The notes under the pieces: generated by a model
The model's database searches: none
What the model saw: the letters and a program-made list of their open reading frames with translations, nothing else
What the model was told of the DNA's origin: nothing
Origin: Anaerotruncus sp. MC2020
GTDB lineage: Bacteria > Bacillota > Clostridia > Oscillospirales > Ruminococcaceae
Direction of reading: 5' to 3'
Assembly: GCA_000701945.1 (NCBI GenBank)
Contig: KL370840.1
Location: 678,721 to 742,720, forward strand
Length of the DNA: 64,000 nucleotides
Part shown: positions 1 through 9,251 of the stretch, piece by piece
Numbering within the stretch: the first letter of the stretch is position 1
Layout: every line of letters starts with the position of its first letter
Made by a program: the position numbers and the translations under genes

Positions 1-1
1 C

Positions 2-1036
2 AACGAAAAGATAAGGACGCTCGAGGCTCTCAGGGAGGAGGTCAGCGCGAGGGTCGAGTATTCGCTCGTCCCTGGACGTACTCCCAACAACCGCGACTTC
101 GTCAACTACTTCCTGCTCGAGAACCACAAGGGCTACTGCGTACACTATGCCTCTGCGGGAGTCATACTCGCGCGAATGGCTGGCATACCTGCGCGCTATG
201 CGTCGGGCTACGTCATCGTCGGAGACGACTTCAACAGCGACAACCGCAACGCGAGCGGCTCATACACGATAGAGGTCAAGGACAACCGCAGTCATGCATG
301 GGTAGAGGTCTACCTCAACGGCTACGGCTGGGTACCGTTCGAGTTCACGGCGGGCTACAGTCAGCAGTCGATAGATACGAACCCCACCACCACTGCGACA
401 TCTGCGTCGACTGAACCTGTAGAATCCACCACAACGACCGCCGTCCCCGAGACGACCACGGACGATACTACTGAAACTCACAGCCCCGCTAACAGCACAG
501 CCGCAAATACCACGACAGCCGCAGTCACCACAGGTGCGACTACTGCCGTATCAACGGGCGGCTTAGGTCACGGCAGCGGCGGCGGCTTCCATATCACGAT
601 ACCGCCCGCAGTAAAGTATACGATATACACGGTACTGCTCGCGGCGGCATTCATCGGAGCGGCTCTGCTGCGGCGTATGCTCATACTTTGGCTGAGGCGG
701 AAGCACTTCTCCGAGGGCGACCCGACCAAGCGTATGCGGTACATCTACGGCTACGCGGAGAAGCTCCTCGGCATCATGGACATCAAACGCGAGGGCGAAT
801 CGCGCATGGACTTCGCGGCAAAGGTCGACAAGGCACTCGGCGGACAGCTCTATCATGCAGGAGGCTTCACCGCCTGCACGGACGCGGCTCTGCGTGCGGC
901 ATTCTCCGAGGAGACGCCAAGCAAGGCAGAGGCTGACGAGCACATGAAGTTCGCGGAGGGATTCGCAAAGAAGCTCTACGCGGAATCAAAGCCGCTGAGA
1001 CGCTTCTGGCTGAAATTCATCAACGTAATACAATAA
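2..1036 (+). CDS. Transglutaminase-like membrane protein, C-terminal part (5' end outside window)
   Basis: The frame is open from the left edge, so the true start lies upstream. The visible part begins inside a transglutaminase-like core: GYCVHYA holds the candidate catalytic Cys (codon at 137-139), SHAWVEVY holds the His (293-295), and GWVPFEF follows where the third residue is expected. A Thr-rich linker (about 375-560) leads to one membrane segment (about 610-690) and a charged cytoplasmic tail similar to the C-terminal part of TgpA/DUF4129 proteins. In that family several membrane helices precede an extracytoplasmic transglutaminase domain; those helices would lie outside the window. The substrate is unknown. 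It is followed by palindromic repeats that could act as a terminator. Confidence 0.85.
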   Translation, partial: NEKIRTLEALREEVSARVEYSLVPGRTPNNRDFVNYFLLENHKGYCVHYASAGVILARMAGIPARYASGYVIVGDDFNSDNRNASGSYTIEVKDNRSHAWVEVYLNGYGWVPFEFTAGYSQQSIDTNPTTTATSASTEPVESTTTTAVPETTTDDTTETHSPANSTAANTTTAAVTTGATTAVSTGGLGHGSGGGFHITIPPAVKYTIYTVLLAAAFIGAALLRRMLILWLRRKHFSEGDPTKRMRYIYGYAEKLLGIMDIKREGESRMDFAAKVDKALGGQLYHAGGFTACTDAALRAAFSEETPSKAEADEHMKFAEGFAKKLYAESKPLRRFWLKFINVIQ

Positions 1037-1040
1037 ATAA

Positions 1041-1150
1041 TGTAGGGGCGAGTTCCGCTCGCCCGCAAAAAAATTAGAATACGCACGGGCGCACGGAATG
1101 CGCCCCTACAATTCATCTTTATTTTTGCGGACGACCAATGGTCGTCCCTA
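1041..1150. repeat. Three GTAGGGGCG-type palindromic units
   Basis: Three short hairpin units lie in a row: GGGCGAG/CTCGCCC (1046-1064), GGGCGCA/TGCGCCC (about 1087-1105) and GGACGACC/GGTCGTCC (1129-1147). Each is flanked by GTAGG or CCTAC, and units 1 and 3 are followed by A or T runs. The second unit recurs almost identically near 9360 and, inverted, near 29880. The first may terminate the upstream gene. The rest of 1151-1327 shows no gene. Confidence 0.75.
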
Positions 1151-1327
1151 CTTTTTTATATTAGTGTGATTTTTTTCCTCCCTGCCTCGTTTATATAGTA
1201 GAAGCGCTTCAAAGGGTGTCCCTTTAGCCAGCTTCGTAGGAGAGCAAATACAAACCGCAGCTTTACGGCTCGGTGACCCTACAAACTGCTAAAAGGTCAG
1301 CCATACAGACAGAAAGGAGATGAAGCC

Positions 1328-1810
1328 GTGAACGACGTACAAATGGCGCTGATATACGACAAGTACAGCAGTGCCGTTTACCGCGCCGCGTTCGCGTACT
1401 GCCGCAATTCCGCCGACGCCGAGGACATCACGCAGGAGACGTTCATCAAACGCTTCCGCACAGATATCGACTTCCCCGACGACAAATCCGAAAAGGCGTG
1501 GCTGATGAAGGTCGCGGCAAACAAATGCAAGGATATGTTCCGCTCGGCAAGATATCGGTATTTCTACAACTCGGTACCGCTCGACGAGGCGAACCTCGTG
1601 TACGAGACTCCCGAGGAGAGCGCGGTCTACCACGCGGTCATGGAGCTTCCTCCGAAATACAGACTTGTGATACATCTCTACTACTATGAGGGGTATTCCG
1701 TGGCAGAGACCGCTAAAATCATCGGCAGAAGCGAAACTGCCGTCCAGACTCAGCTCTACAGGGCGCGGAAGCTCCTGAAAGAATCTTTGGGCAAGGAGAT
1801 GTGCTTATGA
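1328..1810 (+). CDS. ECF-type RNA polymerase sigma factor
   Basis: This 160-residue protein has the two-domain layout of extracytoplasmic-function sigma factors. Region 2 lies at about residues 5-70 (AFAYCRNSADAEDITQETF) and region 4, a helix-turn-helix, at about 105-155 (LPPKYRLVIHL...AETAKIIGRSETAVQTQL). It would direct RNA polymerase to a small set of promoters. The start is GTG at 1328, six to eight bases after GAAAGGAG. Its stop overlaps the start of the next gene (ATGA), which implies translational coupling to a membrane protein that probably acts as its regulator. The target promoters cannot be told from the sequence. Confidence 0.92.
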   Translation: MNDVQMALIYDKYSSAVYRAAFAYCRNSADAEDITQETFIKRFRTDIDFPDDKSEKAWLMKVAANKCKDMFRSARYRYFYNSVPLDEANLVYETPEESAVYHAVMELPPKYRLVIHLYYYEGYSVAETAKIIGRSETAVQTQLYRARKLLKESLGKEMCL

Positions 1811-2976
1811 ATATGAACGATTACAGAAAAGTCACCGACCGCATTTATCCGAGCGATAAGTGCCGCGAGGAGGTAATGAACATGAGAAGTGATAATAACA
1901 GAAAAAAGATAAAGCACCGTCACACGGGCAAGGCAGTCGCAGCTATCGCTGTAGCTGTCGTTGCTGTGTGCGGAGGCACAATCGCGGCGGCTGAGAAGAT
2001 AGGCTCACTCCACAGGCTCAACGACACACTTGACGAATCCTCTATGAACGAGTACGGCGTCGTTGTACAGAAGGACAAGTACAACAACTTCGACTACGAG
2101 CCAATCGCTCACAGCGCGCAGGAATTCACGGAGCCTATCCTCATGGAGAGCGACAGCTACTCTATCACCGTCGAGAGCGTATACTGCGACGGCAGAACGC
2201 TTGTATTCGGTCTGAGCGGCAGTATGAAAAACGGTAATCCCGACGGCTGCGAATACATCTTTTTCGGCAAGGAGCTCACTATCGGGGACGATACCTACAG
2301 CTCGGAGATGAATGACTATATTCCTTATAACGAAGGCGGAAAATTAGCCACTCTCATGGGAAAGCTCTACCGCGAATCGGACACGGACAACGAATTCATC
2401 GGAAGCCTCAACGTCGTATTCAACGGGGAGGGCATCACCGAGCCGACTGATGTAAGCGTTGAGCTCACGCAGATAACCAACAGTATGCTCACGGAGAGCT
2501 CCGAGCAGATGAGCTTCGAGGTCAAGGCAGTCCCAGACCTCACGCTCTCGAAAAAGCTGAACATCACCGCTGAGCACGACGGCTTCTCCACGACGGTCTA
2601 CGAGAGTGACCCTGCAATGCTGCTGATAAGCTCGTCCTACCCCAAGAAATATGATGACCTCATGCGTGCCGAGCATGATGAATGGCTGAAAAACAGTGAC
2701 CATAAAGGAAACCACTACGTTAAATCTGCTCATCCTGTGCCATTGTATTTTGATGAAAACGGAAACTATATCGAGCAGACGGAGATAAATCCCGTAACTA
2801 TGCCCGACGGCGAAACAGCTATGTCATTGCAGTCCACGAACTCAAAGACCATAACCGTAAAATGGGGCGACACGAACTGCACGTCAAACGAAAACGGCTC
2901 TGTCGAATTTGATAATCAGTACGGACATTTCAGTGTTGGCTATATCACCGAATACACCATCGACCTCACTGAATAA
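1807..2976 (+). CDS. DUF4179-type membrane protein, likely anti-sigma partner
   Basis: The start is ATG at 1807, overlapping the sigma factor stop; a GTG at 1801 is also in frame. A short N-terminal cytoplasmic region (about 40 residues) precedes one membrane helix (GKAVAAIAVAVVAVCGG) and an extracytoplasmic region of about 320 residues rich in beta-type sequence. This matches DUF4179 proteins, which are commonly encoded directly after ECF sigma factors and are thought to bind the sigma factor with the N-terminal part. The anti-sigma role is inferred from gene order and topology; there is no obvious zinc-binding anti-sigma motif. What the external domain senses is unknown. Confidence 0.75.
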   Translation: MNMNDYRKVTDRIYPSDKCREEVMNMRSDNNRKKIKHRHTGKAVAAIAVAVVAVCGGTIAAAEKIGSLHRLNDTLDESSMNEYGVVVQKDKYNNFDYEPIAHSAQEFTEPILMESDSYSITVESVYCDGRTLVFGLSGSMKNGNPDGCEYIFFGKELTIGDDTYSSEMNDYIPYNEGGKLATLMGKLYRESDTDNEFIGSLNVVFNGEGITEPTDVSVELTQITNSMLTESSEQMSFEVKAVPDLTLSKKLNITAEHDGFSTTVYESDPAMLLISSSYPKKYDDLMRAEHDEWLKNSDHKGNHYVKSAHPVPLYFDENGNYIEQTEINPVTMPDGETAMSLQSTNSKTITVKWGDTNCTSNENGSVEFDNQYGHFSVGYITEYTIDLTE

Positions 2977-3040
2977 TCAGGAAATATCTGCTCATACTAT
3001 CGTCAGGACATAGTTCCAATCTATCCTTAGAGGTGAGAAT

Positions 3041-3157
3041 ATGAGCAAGAAAAAGCACGTTGTTGACGTCGAGAACGACCAGCACAAGCAGTCGGGCGAT
3101 TCCTCCGAGCACTGCCACGACAGCAAGTCGGGCAATACAACAAGCGACTGCGACTAA
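3041..3157 (+). CDS. Possible 38-residue hydrophilic peptide
   Basis: A short reading frame (MSKKKHVVDVEN...TTSDCD) follows an AGAGGTGAG ribosome-binding-like sequence six bases upstream and ends right before a strong terminator. It is hydrophilic, with three His (H6, H15, H24) and two Cys (C25, C38), no signal peptide and no membrane helix. It follows the DUF4179 gene by 64 bases and could be the third gene of that operon. I do not recognise it. Being short, it may be fortuitous, but its placement between an RBS and a terminator is in its favour. Confidence 0.45.
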   Translation: MSKKKHVVDVENDQHKQSGDSSEHCHDSKSGNTTSDCD

Positions 3158-3160
3158 AAG

Positions 3161-3197
3161 AAAAACGGTCAATGGTAACTCCATTGACCGTTTTTTT
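3161..3197. terminator. Bidirectional terminator between convergent genes
   Basis: Perfect stem ACGGTCAATGG / CCATTGACCGT with loop TAACT, flanked by an A run on the left and a T run on the right. It can end the sigma factor operon on the plus strand and the GH9 gene on the minus strand. Confidence 0.92.
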
Positions 3198-3214
3198 GCA
3201 GATGTACGCCTGCG

Positions 3215-5959
3215 TTATTTCTTGTCGCTCGGTGAATTCTTTTCCGATTTGAGCTTCACCATTTTGTATATGAATATCATCAGCGCGATAGCGAGGATAA
3301 CTCCCGCAAATGCGACGATAGCCACGATTATAGCAATAGCTACCCATACTCCCGACGCTCCCTTTTCGGAGTCCTGCTCCTTCGCGGAGGTCTTAGCCTT
3401 TGTCGTGACCTCGGTCTTGGGCTTCTTTGCGGTGTCGTCGTCGTACTTGGCATCGGTGTTGGATTCACCCTTGCCGCCATCGTTGACTATGCCCGCCGAG
3501 CGTCCTGTCTCGCCGACAGTGATACCGCCGTTTTCCTGCGCGAGGAAGCCTGCGACCCACGCGAGCGAGGCGTTCCAGTTAATGGTACACTCGTTCACGC
3601 ACCACGCCTCGATGTGGTCGAGGTAGCACTTCTGCGGAGCTATCTGCCCCTTCTTCCAGCCGCTTCCCTGCACCCACGGGTCCTGCATTCCCGAGTTCGG
3701 ACCGCCAGCCATAACGCCGCATGGAGCCTTCGGGAAGGCGTCGTCGATGAGGTTCGACCAGTAGCGGTGGTGCGGATACTCGGTGGTATGCGTGCCGTAG
3801 CCCGTTACATAGGAGTAGTCCATAGCGTTGCGTCCGAGGATGTAGTCCATGCCGCCGATAACGCCGTTCATGTACTTGTCCTCATTGGTGAGCAGGTACG
3901 CAAACGCCATAACTATCGAATTATCGGTCACGAAGGAGTTGCTTCCCCATACGTAGCCCTCATCGGAGTCGTTGTACGCGAGCTTGCTCGCGCCGTAGGG
4001 CAGACCGTAGCCTTGCGACTTCTCGACCTCTATGTAATGGTCGGCGGCGGAAGTCACCGCGTCCTTGATTATCTCAACATCGCCCTTGTCGAATGCCTTC
4101 GGGTTGAGCGCCGCGCTGAGCGTACCGAGCGCCGCGGTGTTGCCCCAGTCGAGGCTTCCTACGGTATCGACGCTCTCGCCGCCTCCGAGTGAGGTCGGCA
4201 CGTCAAGGAAGAACTTGCTCTCCTGAATGTCGTCGTAGTAGTCCTCGTTGCCCGTGGTGATGAATAGCTCAATCGCCGCCCAGTAGAATTCGTCGGTGAC
4301 GTCGTCATCGCCGTAGGCGCCGCCTCCGATGGACTCGTTCAGCGGAGCATACATAGCAGGGTGCTTTTTCGCCGCCTCATAGCACTTCTTTGCCGCGTCG
4401 AGGCACTTCTGCGAGAAGCTGTCGTCGATACCCTTCCATAGACGTGCAGACTGCGCCGCACACGCCGCAAAATTGAGGGTTGCCGCAGTCGTCGGAGGCT
4501 TGACGATACGCTTCATCGTATCGTCCGCGGGAGCTATTCCCAGCGCCGTCCACTTCTCGTCGTGCGCCTTGTGGTAGACCATGTCCTTGTACTCGCCGCT
4601 GTCGACTATCATGCTGAACATCCAGTCCATTTCCCAGCGCGCCTCGTCAAGGAGGTCGGGGTACTTGTTGGTATTCTCGGGGATATTCATAGTGCCGTCG
4701 GCGAACTTGTCCTCAAAGCCGTACTTCAGAGCCGTCTCGTACTGATTCTGCATCATCCACAGCGAGAAGCCGCCGTTCACGACATATTTGCCGTGGTCGC
4801 CCGCATCGTACCAGCCGCCCGTGACGTCTATGCTTCCGCTCGTAGCGGAATAGCCCCACGTATGCTCTATCTCAGCCATATCCTTGGGGTGACCAGCCTT
4901 GCGCGCGAGGGCATTCGCGTCGCCCGAGGTGATGAGCGAAGCCTCTATGTCGATGCCGCTTCGGTTCTGATAGAAGTAGTTGAGCGAGTCGTAGAGCATA
5001 CCCGAATAGGTGTCACTGCCGCCGACAGTGAAATCGCGGCTGACCGAGCCGTTCTCAGCCTCGATATGGTACACGCCCGCCTTGTCGAGGTCGGAGAAGT
5101 CGATGACGTGTACAACGTCGTCGGAGTCCTTATCATAGCCGAAATACTCGCTCTTGCCAGAGTAGACCTTCTTGCCGCTATCGTCCACGACGTCGAACTT
5201 CACGCCCTTTTTGTCGTCGCAGAGCAGAGTCGCACGCTTTGCGCGGTCGGTGAAGTAGCCGACCTGATTTGTGAGGATGTCGGCACGCTGCCACTTTTCG
5301 GGCTGCTGATAGTCGTTCTCGTCGCCGCTGAGGTCGATGAGCGACATATTGTCAAAGGTTATGACCGTACCCGCGGGGAAACAGCCTCCGGGAGTGTACT
5401 GACCGTCGCCGCCGAGGTGGAACGCCCACTCTGCGACCTCCATAGACTGCGAGGGCGTGAATGTGACCTCGACCTTCTTTGTCTCATTGGCGCTTATCTG
5501 TATCGGGTCCCACGTATTGTTGAAGTCGCCGTCACCTGTAGACATATTGTGCCATATCTCCACGTCGCCGTCGAGGTTGCCTATCTTGGTGTAGTACTTG
5601 CCGCTGTTTGATGCCGTTATCTCGTAGCTGACCTTATACTGATGCCCCGAGACTATCTTGAGACCGCGGTGTCTGAACTGGCAGTCCCATCTGTCCTCGC
5701 CGCCCTGCGAAGCTCCGCCGGGATTGATGATAGTTATCTTGTAGACTCCGTTGTCTATCTCGAAGTCCATTTCTCCCGGTGCGGACTCGCAGATGTGCCA
5801 CGGGAGTCCCACGCCCTCGTCGAAGTCGGTCTGTCCGAGCTGCTGACCCGCAAAAGCGGTGTACGGCGACAGTACCGCTGGAGCAGTGCTTCCCACCGCG
5901 ATAATGCCTGCCATGAATGCGGAAACTGCTTTGCCTATAAGCTGTTTTCTCATTTGCAT
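3215..5959 (-). CDS. GH9 cellulase, membrane-anchored
   Basis: A 914-residue secreted endoglucanase-type enzyme. In order: signal peptide (about 1-38); beta-sandwich module resembling a CBM4-type cellulose/glucan-binding domain (about 45-210); the Ig-like domain that precedes many GH9 catalytic domains (from ILTNQVGYFTDRAKRA, about 230-315); and the GH9 (alpha/alpha)6 barrel (about 320-810). Catalytic signatures are WYDAGDHGKYV with the paired Asp near residue 385, PHHRYWS near 731 and the acid Glu in VNECTINWNASLAW near 789. A charged Thr/Lys linker then leads to one C-terminal membrane helix (about 869-895) and a Lys-rich tail. There is no dockerin, unlike the other glycosidases here, so the enzyme should sit on the cell membrane. 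An AGGAGG sequence precedes ATG 5959; ATG 5953 is also possible. Single-gene transcript with its own promoter. Confidence 0.93.
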   Translation of the reverse strand: MQMRKQLIGKAVSAFMAGIIAVGSTAPAVLSPYTAFAGQQLGQTDFDEGVGLPWHICESAPGEMDFEIDNGVYKITIINPGGASQGGEDRWDCQFRHRGLKIVSGHQYKVSYEITASNSGKYYTKIGNLDGDVEIWHNMSTGDGDFNNTWDPIQISANETKKVEVTFTPSQSMEVAEWAFHLGGDGQYTPGGCFPAGTVITFDNMSLIDLSGDENDYQQPEKWQRADILTNQVGYFTDRAKRATLLCDDKKGVKFDVVDDSGKKVYSGKSEYFGYDKDSDDVVHVIDFSDLDKAGVYHIEAENGSVSRDFTVGGSDTYSGMLYDSLNYFYQNRSGIDIEASLITSGDANALARKAGHPKDMAEIEHTWGYSATSGSIDVTGGWYDAGDHGKYVVNGGFSLWMMQNQYETALKYGFEDKFADGTMNIPENTNKYPDLLDEARWEMDWMFSMIVDSGEYKDMVYHKAHDEKWTALGIAPADDTMKRIVKPPTTAATLNFAACAAQSARLWKGIDDSFSQKCLDAAKKCYEAAKKHPAMYAPLNESIGGGAYGDDDVTDEFYWAAIELFITTGNEDYYDDIQESKFFLDVPTSLGGGESVDTVGSLDWGNTAALGTLSAALNPKAFDKGDVEIIKDAVTSAADHYIEVEKSQGYGLPYGASKLAYNDSDEGYVWGSNSFVTDNSIVMAFAYLLTNEDKYMNGVIGGMDYILGRNAMDYSYVTGYGTHTTEYPHHRYWSNLIDDAFPKAPCGVMAGGPNSGMQDPWVQGSGWKKGQIAPQKCYLDHIEAWCVNECTINWNASLAWVAGFLAQENGGITVGETGRSAGIVNDGGKGESNTDAKYDDDTAKKPKTEVTTKAKTSAKEQDSEKGASGVWVAIAIIVAIVAFAGVILAIALMIFIYKMVKLKSEKNSPSDKK

Positions 5960-5983
5960 TTTTCCTCCTATGCATAATAATAC

Positions 5984-6012
5984 ATTATATACTTTAATCC
6001 TTTTGGAGACAA
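5984..6012 (-). promoter_or_regulatory. Promoter of the GH9 gene
   Basis: On the minus strand TTGTCT (6012-6007), a 17-base spacer and TATAAT (5989-5984), about 25 bases upstream of the start codon. Confidence 0.75.
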
Positions 6013-6189
6013 AAGTAAACAGCGGGGCGCGAAAATTTACATTTTCTAAATATTAAACGGCGGGAATGTAAAAAATCCACTTCTCCGCCTCTGTTTTTTG
6101 TGCAATTTTACGCCTTGCGTCACTTGTTGGCATACTTGTACCCGCACATGAATATAATGCTACAAAGCATTTTTCAAGGAGGTCAATAT

Positions 6190-7743
6190 ATGGAATTCAG
6201 ACTGAACAGAGAAGCCGTGCCCGCCGAGGAGGTCATCTACAGCGGCGTGCAGGAGCAGGGAGTCGAGCTCGACTACATACTCCCCGACTACTATCCCGAT
6301 ATCGTAAGGCTCGTGCGGTGCGACGTGATACCCGTCGTGTCGGACTGGTCGGTGAGCGGCGACCGCCTCACCTATGAGCTGCGCTGCGAGATACGCCTGC
6401 TCTACTGCGGAGAGGACGGCTCGGAGCTCAGGTGCGTGACGCAGAAGCAGGACTACTCCAAGACCGTAGAGCTCGGCAGGAGCACTGACAGCCCCGAGGT
6501 GACGCTCGCGGCGAAGTCCGACCACATCAACTTCCGCGCCGTCAACAAACGCCGCCTCGACGTAAGGGGCGCAGTATCGGTACGTATCAGCGTGCGCGGC
6601 GAGCGCTCGCAGGAGGTGGTCAGCGACGCCTTCGGTATGAATATCCAGCTGAAAAAGGCTCCCGTGCGATTCGCAGCGAATAGGCTCGGCACTGAAAAAA
6701 CTGTCCAGCTCTCGGAGGAGGTCACGCTCTCCGCCGCTCAGCCGCCCGTCATCGACATCGTGTACCGCAGCTGCTCAGCGAGCGAGTGCGAGAAGAAGAT
6801 AGTATCGGGCAAGCTGCTCGCAAAGGGCGAGATAAAGGCTGATATCCTCTACTCCTGCACAAGCGGAGGCAGCTCCTCCCTCGAGCCGATGAGCTTCACT
6901 CTCCCCTTCAGCCAGATACTTGATATGGAGGGGCTCGACGACACCTACGAGTGCATCGTCCGCGCGGAGGTCATCAGCTGCGAGATAGCTCCCGCAGCCG
7001 ACAAGGACGGCGAGAACCGCATTCTCAGGTGCGAGCCCGAGCTGCGCCTGACCTGCCGCGCCGTGAAGTCCTCGGATATTATGGTCGCAGTCGACGCGTA
7101 CTCCACCGTCTACCCATGCGAGGTGGAATACTCCGAGATACAGGCTCAGCAGCTCCCCGCGGTCTATGCCGAGAGCTTCCGCCACTCAGCCGTGCTCGCG
7201 GAGGGCGACGCCGTCCCCGCGGAGATATACGCGCTGTGGTGTACTCCCAAGAACATCAACACGCGCGTCGGCGAGGACGGGCGCTCCGTGATGATAACGG
7301 GTATGCTGACCTACTCAATGGCGGCAAAGGACAGCTCGGGACAGATGATTATGCCCGACAGGGACGAGGCATTCGAGGAGCAGATTGATATCGGCGACGA
7401 CCTCACGGGCGCGGAGGTCTCTGCGGAGCTCGCAGGCGCAAACGTCTCCTACAACATCTCGCCCGAGGGAGTGCTCACCGCAAAGGCTGATATACCGCTG
7501 AAAATAAGCGCAGGAAGCTCCGCAAGCATACGCGCCGTGACAGCAATAACGGTGGATGACTCCGTGAAGAAGCAGCGCGACGGCGACTACGCGATAAAGC
7601 TGTATTTCGGCGTCGAGAACGAGGACGTATGGGACATAGCCAAGCGCTACAGCACCGACGCCTCCGCCATTATGGAAGAGAACGAGCTCACGGGCGAAAA
7701 GCTCGAAAACGGCAGGATGCTGCTTATACCGATAAAAGAATAA
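6190..7743 (+). CDS. sipL: SipL-like spore protein (SPOCS/DUF3794 plus LysM)
   Basis: The 517-residue protein starts at ATG 6190, eight bases after AAGGAGG; an in-frame upstream ATG at 6100 lacks such a site. The N-terminal half carries DUF3794 (SPOCS) sequence (ELDYILPDYYPDIVRLVRC...), and about 50 C-terminal residues form a LysM module (FGVENEDVWDIAKRYSTD...ENGRMLLIPI). This is the architecture of Clostridioides difficile SipL, which binds the coat ATPase SpoIVA through its LysM domain. Here the gene lies 18 bases upstream of spoIVA, so the pair is probably one mother-cell operon. A CATACTTG sequence at 6131 resembles a sigma-E -10 box, but no good -35 box accompanies it. Confidence 0.85.
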   Translation: MEFRLNREAVPAEEVIYSGVQEQGVELDYILPDYYPDIVRLVRCDVIPVVSDWSVSGDRLTYELRCEIRLLYCGEDGSELRCVTQKQDYSKTVELGRSTDSPEVTLAAKSDHINFRAVNKRRLDVRGAVSVRISVRGERSQEVVSDAFGMNIQLKKAPVRFAANRLGTEKTVQLSEEVTLSAAQPPVIDIVYRSCSASECEKKIVSGKLLAKGEIKADILYSCTSGGSSSLEPMSFTLPFSQILDMEGLDDTYECIVRAEVISCEIAPAADKDGENRILRCEPELRLTCRAVKSSDIMVAVDAYSTVYPCEVEYSEIQAQQLPAVYAESFRHSAVLAEGDAVPAEIYALWCTPKNINTRVGEDGRSVMITGMLTYSMAAKDSSGQMIMPDRDEAFEEQIDIGDDLTGAEVSAELAGANVSYNISPEGVLTAKADIPLKISAGSSASIRAVTAITVDDSVKKQRDGDYAIKLYFGVENEDVWDIAKRYSTDASAIMEENELTGEKLENGRMLLIPIKE

Positions 7744-7761
7744 TCTGCAAAGGAGCATAAT

Positions 7762-9237
7762 ATGGCTAAAGATATATATTCGAGCATCGCCGAGCGCACA
7801 GGCGGCGACATCTACATCGGCGTGGTAGGTCCTGTGCGGACGGGCAAATCCACCTTTATCAAGCGCTTCATGGAGTCGCTCGTTATTCCGAACATCAAGA
7901 GCGAATTCGTCCGCGAGCGCGCCCTCGACGAGCTCCCGCAGTCCGCCGCGGGCAAGACCATCATGACTACCGAGCCCAAGTTCATACCCGAGGAGGCGGT
8001 CGAGGTCAGCCTCGGCGAGGGAGCGACGTTCAACGTCCGCCTCATAGACTGCGTGGGCTACATCGTGCCGAGCGCTGTCGGCTACATAGAGAACGAGCAG
8101 CCGCGAATGGTGATGACGTCGTGGTTCGACGAGGAGATACCGTTCAATATGGCGGCTGAGATAGGCACGCAGAAGGTCATCACCGACCACTCCACGATAG
8201 GGCTCGTCGTCACTACGGACGGCTCTATCTCGGACATTCCCCGCAGCGAGTACGAGGAGTGCGAGGAACGCGTTATCCGCGAGCTCAAGGCAATTGGCAA
8301 GCCGTTCATCGTCGTGCTGAACACGACTGACCCGAACACGCCCGAGGCAAAAGCTCTCGCGGCGGAGCTCTCCGACCGCTACGACGCAAAGGTCATACCC
8401 GTGAACTGCCTCAGCCTCGACGAGCAGGACATCCGCGGCATGATACGCGAGATACTCTACGCCTTCCCCGTGAAGGAGATAAATATCCGCACCGCGCGCT
8501 GGATAAACTCGCTCGAAAAGGGGCACTGGCTGAAAAGCGAGATTCTCGACTGCATACGCGAGGCGGCAAAGGACGTGCGGCTCGTGCGGGAGGCGGTCGC
8601 CTCTGCGGAGGCAATGGCGGAGTGTCCGCATATAGTCAGCGCCGCCGCTACAGCGATAGACCTCGGCAAGGGTTCGGTCACTATCACCGCCGAGCTCGAC
8701 AACAGCCTCTTTTATAAGATACTCGGCGAGGCGACGGGCATCGAGCTCGAGAGCGAGAGTGACCTCATGCCCCTGCTCATGGAGCTCAACGACATCCGCC
8801 GCAAGTACGAGCGGATAGCTCCCGCGCTGGAGGAGGTCGAGGCGACAGGCTACGGCATCGTCATGCCCGAGCTGGAGGAGCTCTCGCTCGAGGAGCCGAA
8901 GATAATCAAGCAGGGCGGCAAATACGGCGTGAAGCTGAAAGCCTCCGCGCCGTCGATACACCTGATGAAGGCGAATATCAACACCACCGTTTCGCCCATA
9001 GTCGGCACGGAGAAGCAGTCGGAGGAGCTTGTGATGTACCTGCTCGACGGCTTCGACGACGACCCGAAAAAGATATGGGAGAGCAATATCTTCGGGAAGT
9101 CTCTGCACGAGCTCGTCAACGAGGGACTGCACAACAAGCTCTACAAGATGCCGATAGACGCGCGCATGAAGCTCCAGGAGACGCTCGAGCGCGTCATCAA
9201 CGACGGCTGCTCGGGGCTGATATGCTTTATATTGTAA
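7762..9237 (+). CDS. spoIVA: Stage IV sporulation protein A (spore coat ATPase)
   Basis: 491 residues, the usual family length. SpoIVA is a self-polymerising ATPase that forms the basement layer of the spore coat on the forespore surface. The N-terminal P-loop GPVRTGKST (about residues 24-32) and the downstream segment RLIDCVGY (switch/Walker B region) mark the ATPase domain; the middle and C-terminal regions match the family and end in GCSGLICFIL. It follows sipL by 18 bases with AAAGGAG before the ATG. The gene indicates that the organism makes endospores. Confidence 0.97.
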   Translation: MAKDIYSSIAERTGGDIYIGVVGPVRTGKSTFIKRFMESLVIPNIKSEFVRERALDELPQSAAGKTIMTTEPKFIPEEAVEVSLGEGATFNVRLIDCVGYIVPSAVGYIENEQPRMVMTSWFDEEIPFNMAAEIGTQKVITDHSTIGLVVTTDGSISDIPRSEYEECEERVIRELKAIGKPFIVVLNTTDPNTPEAKALAAELSDRYDAKVIPVNCLSLDEQDIRGMIREILYAFPVKEINIRTARWINSLEKGHWLKSEILDCIREAAKDVRLVREAVASAEAMAECPHIVSAAATAIDLGKGSVTITAELDNSLFYKILGEATGIELESESDLMPLLMELNDIRRKYERIAPALEEVEATGYGIVMPELEELSLEEPKIIKQGGKYGVKLKASAPSIHLMKANINTTVSPIVGTEKQSEELVMYLLDGFDDDPKKIWESNIFGKSLHELVNEGLHNKLYKMPIDARMKLQETLERVINDGCSGLICFIL

Positions 9238-9251
9238 ATGCTCAGATAATG

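Noticed and set aside
1151..1327. Riboswitch before the ECF sigma gene
   Set aside because: AAAGGG-TGT-CCCTTT and other short pairings exist, but I could not match the region to a known class or fold it convincingly.
6131..6138. Sigma-E promoter for sipL
   Set aside because: CATACTTG resembles the -10 box, but no acceptable -35 box lies at the right distance.
6100..6189. Upstream start for sipL at ATG 6100
   Set aside because: No RBS precedes it, and the extra 30 residues do not resemble the family; AAGGAGG lies right before ATG 6190.
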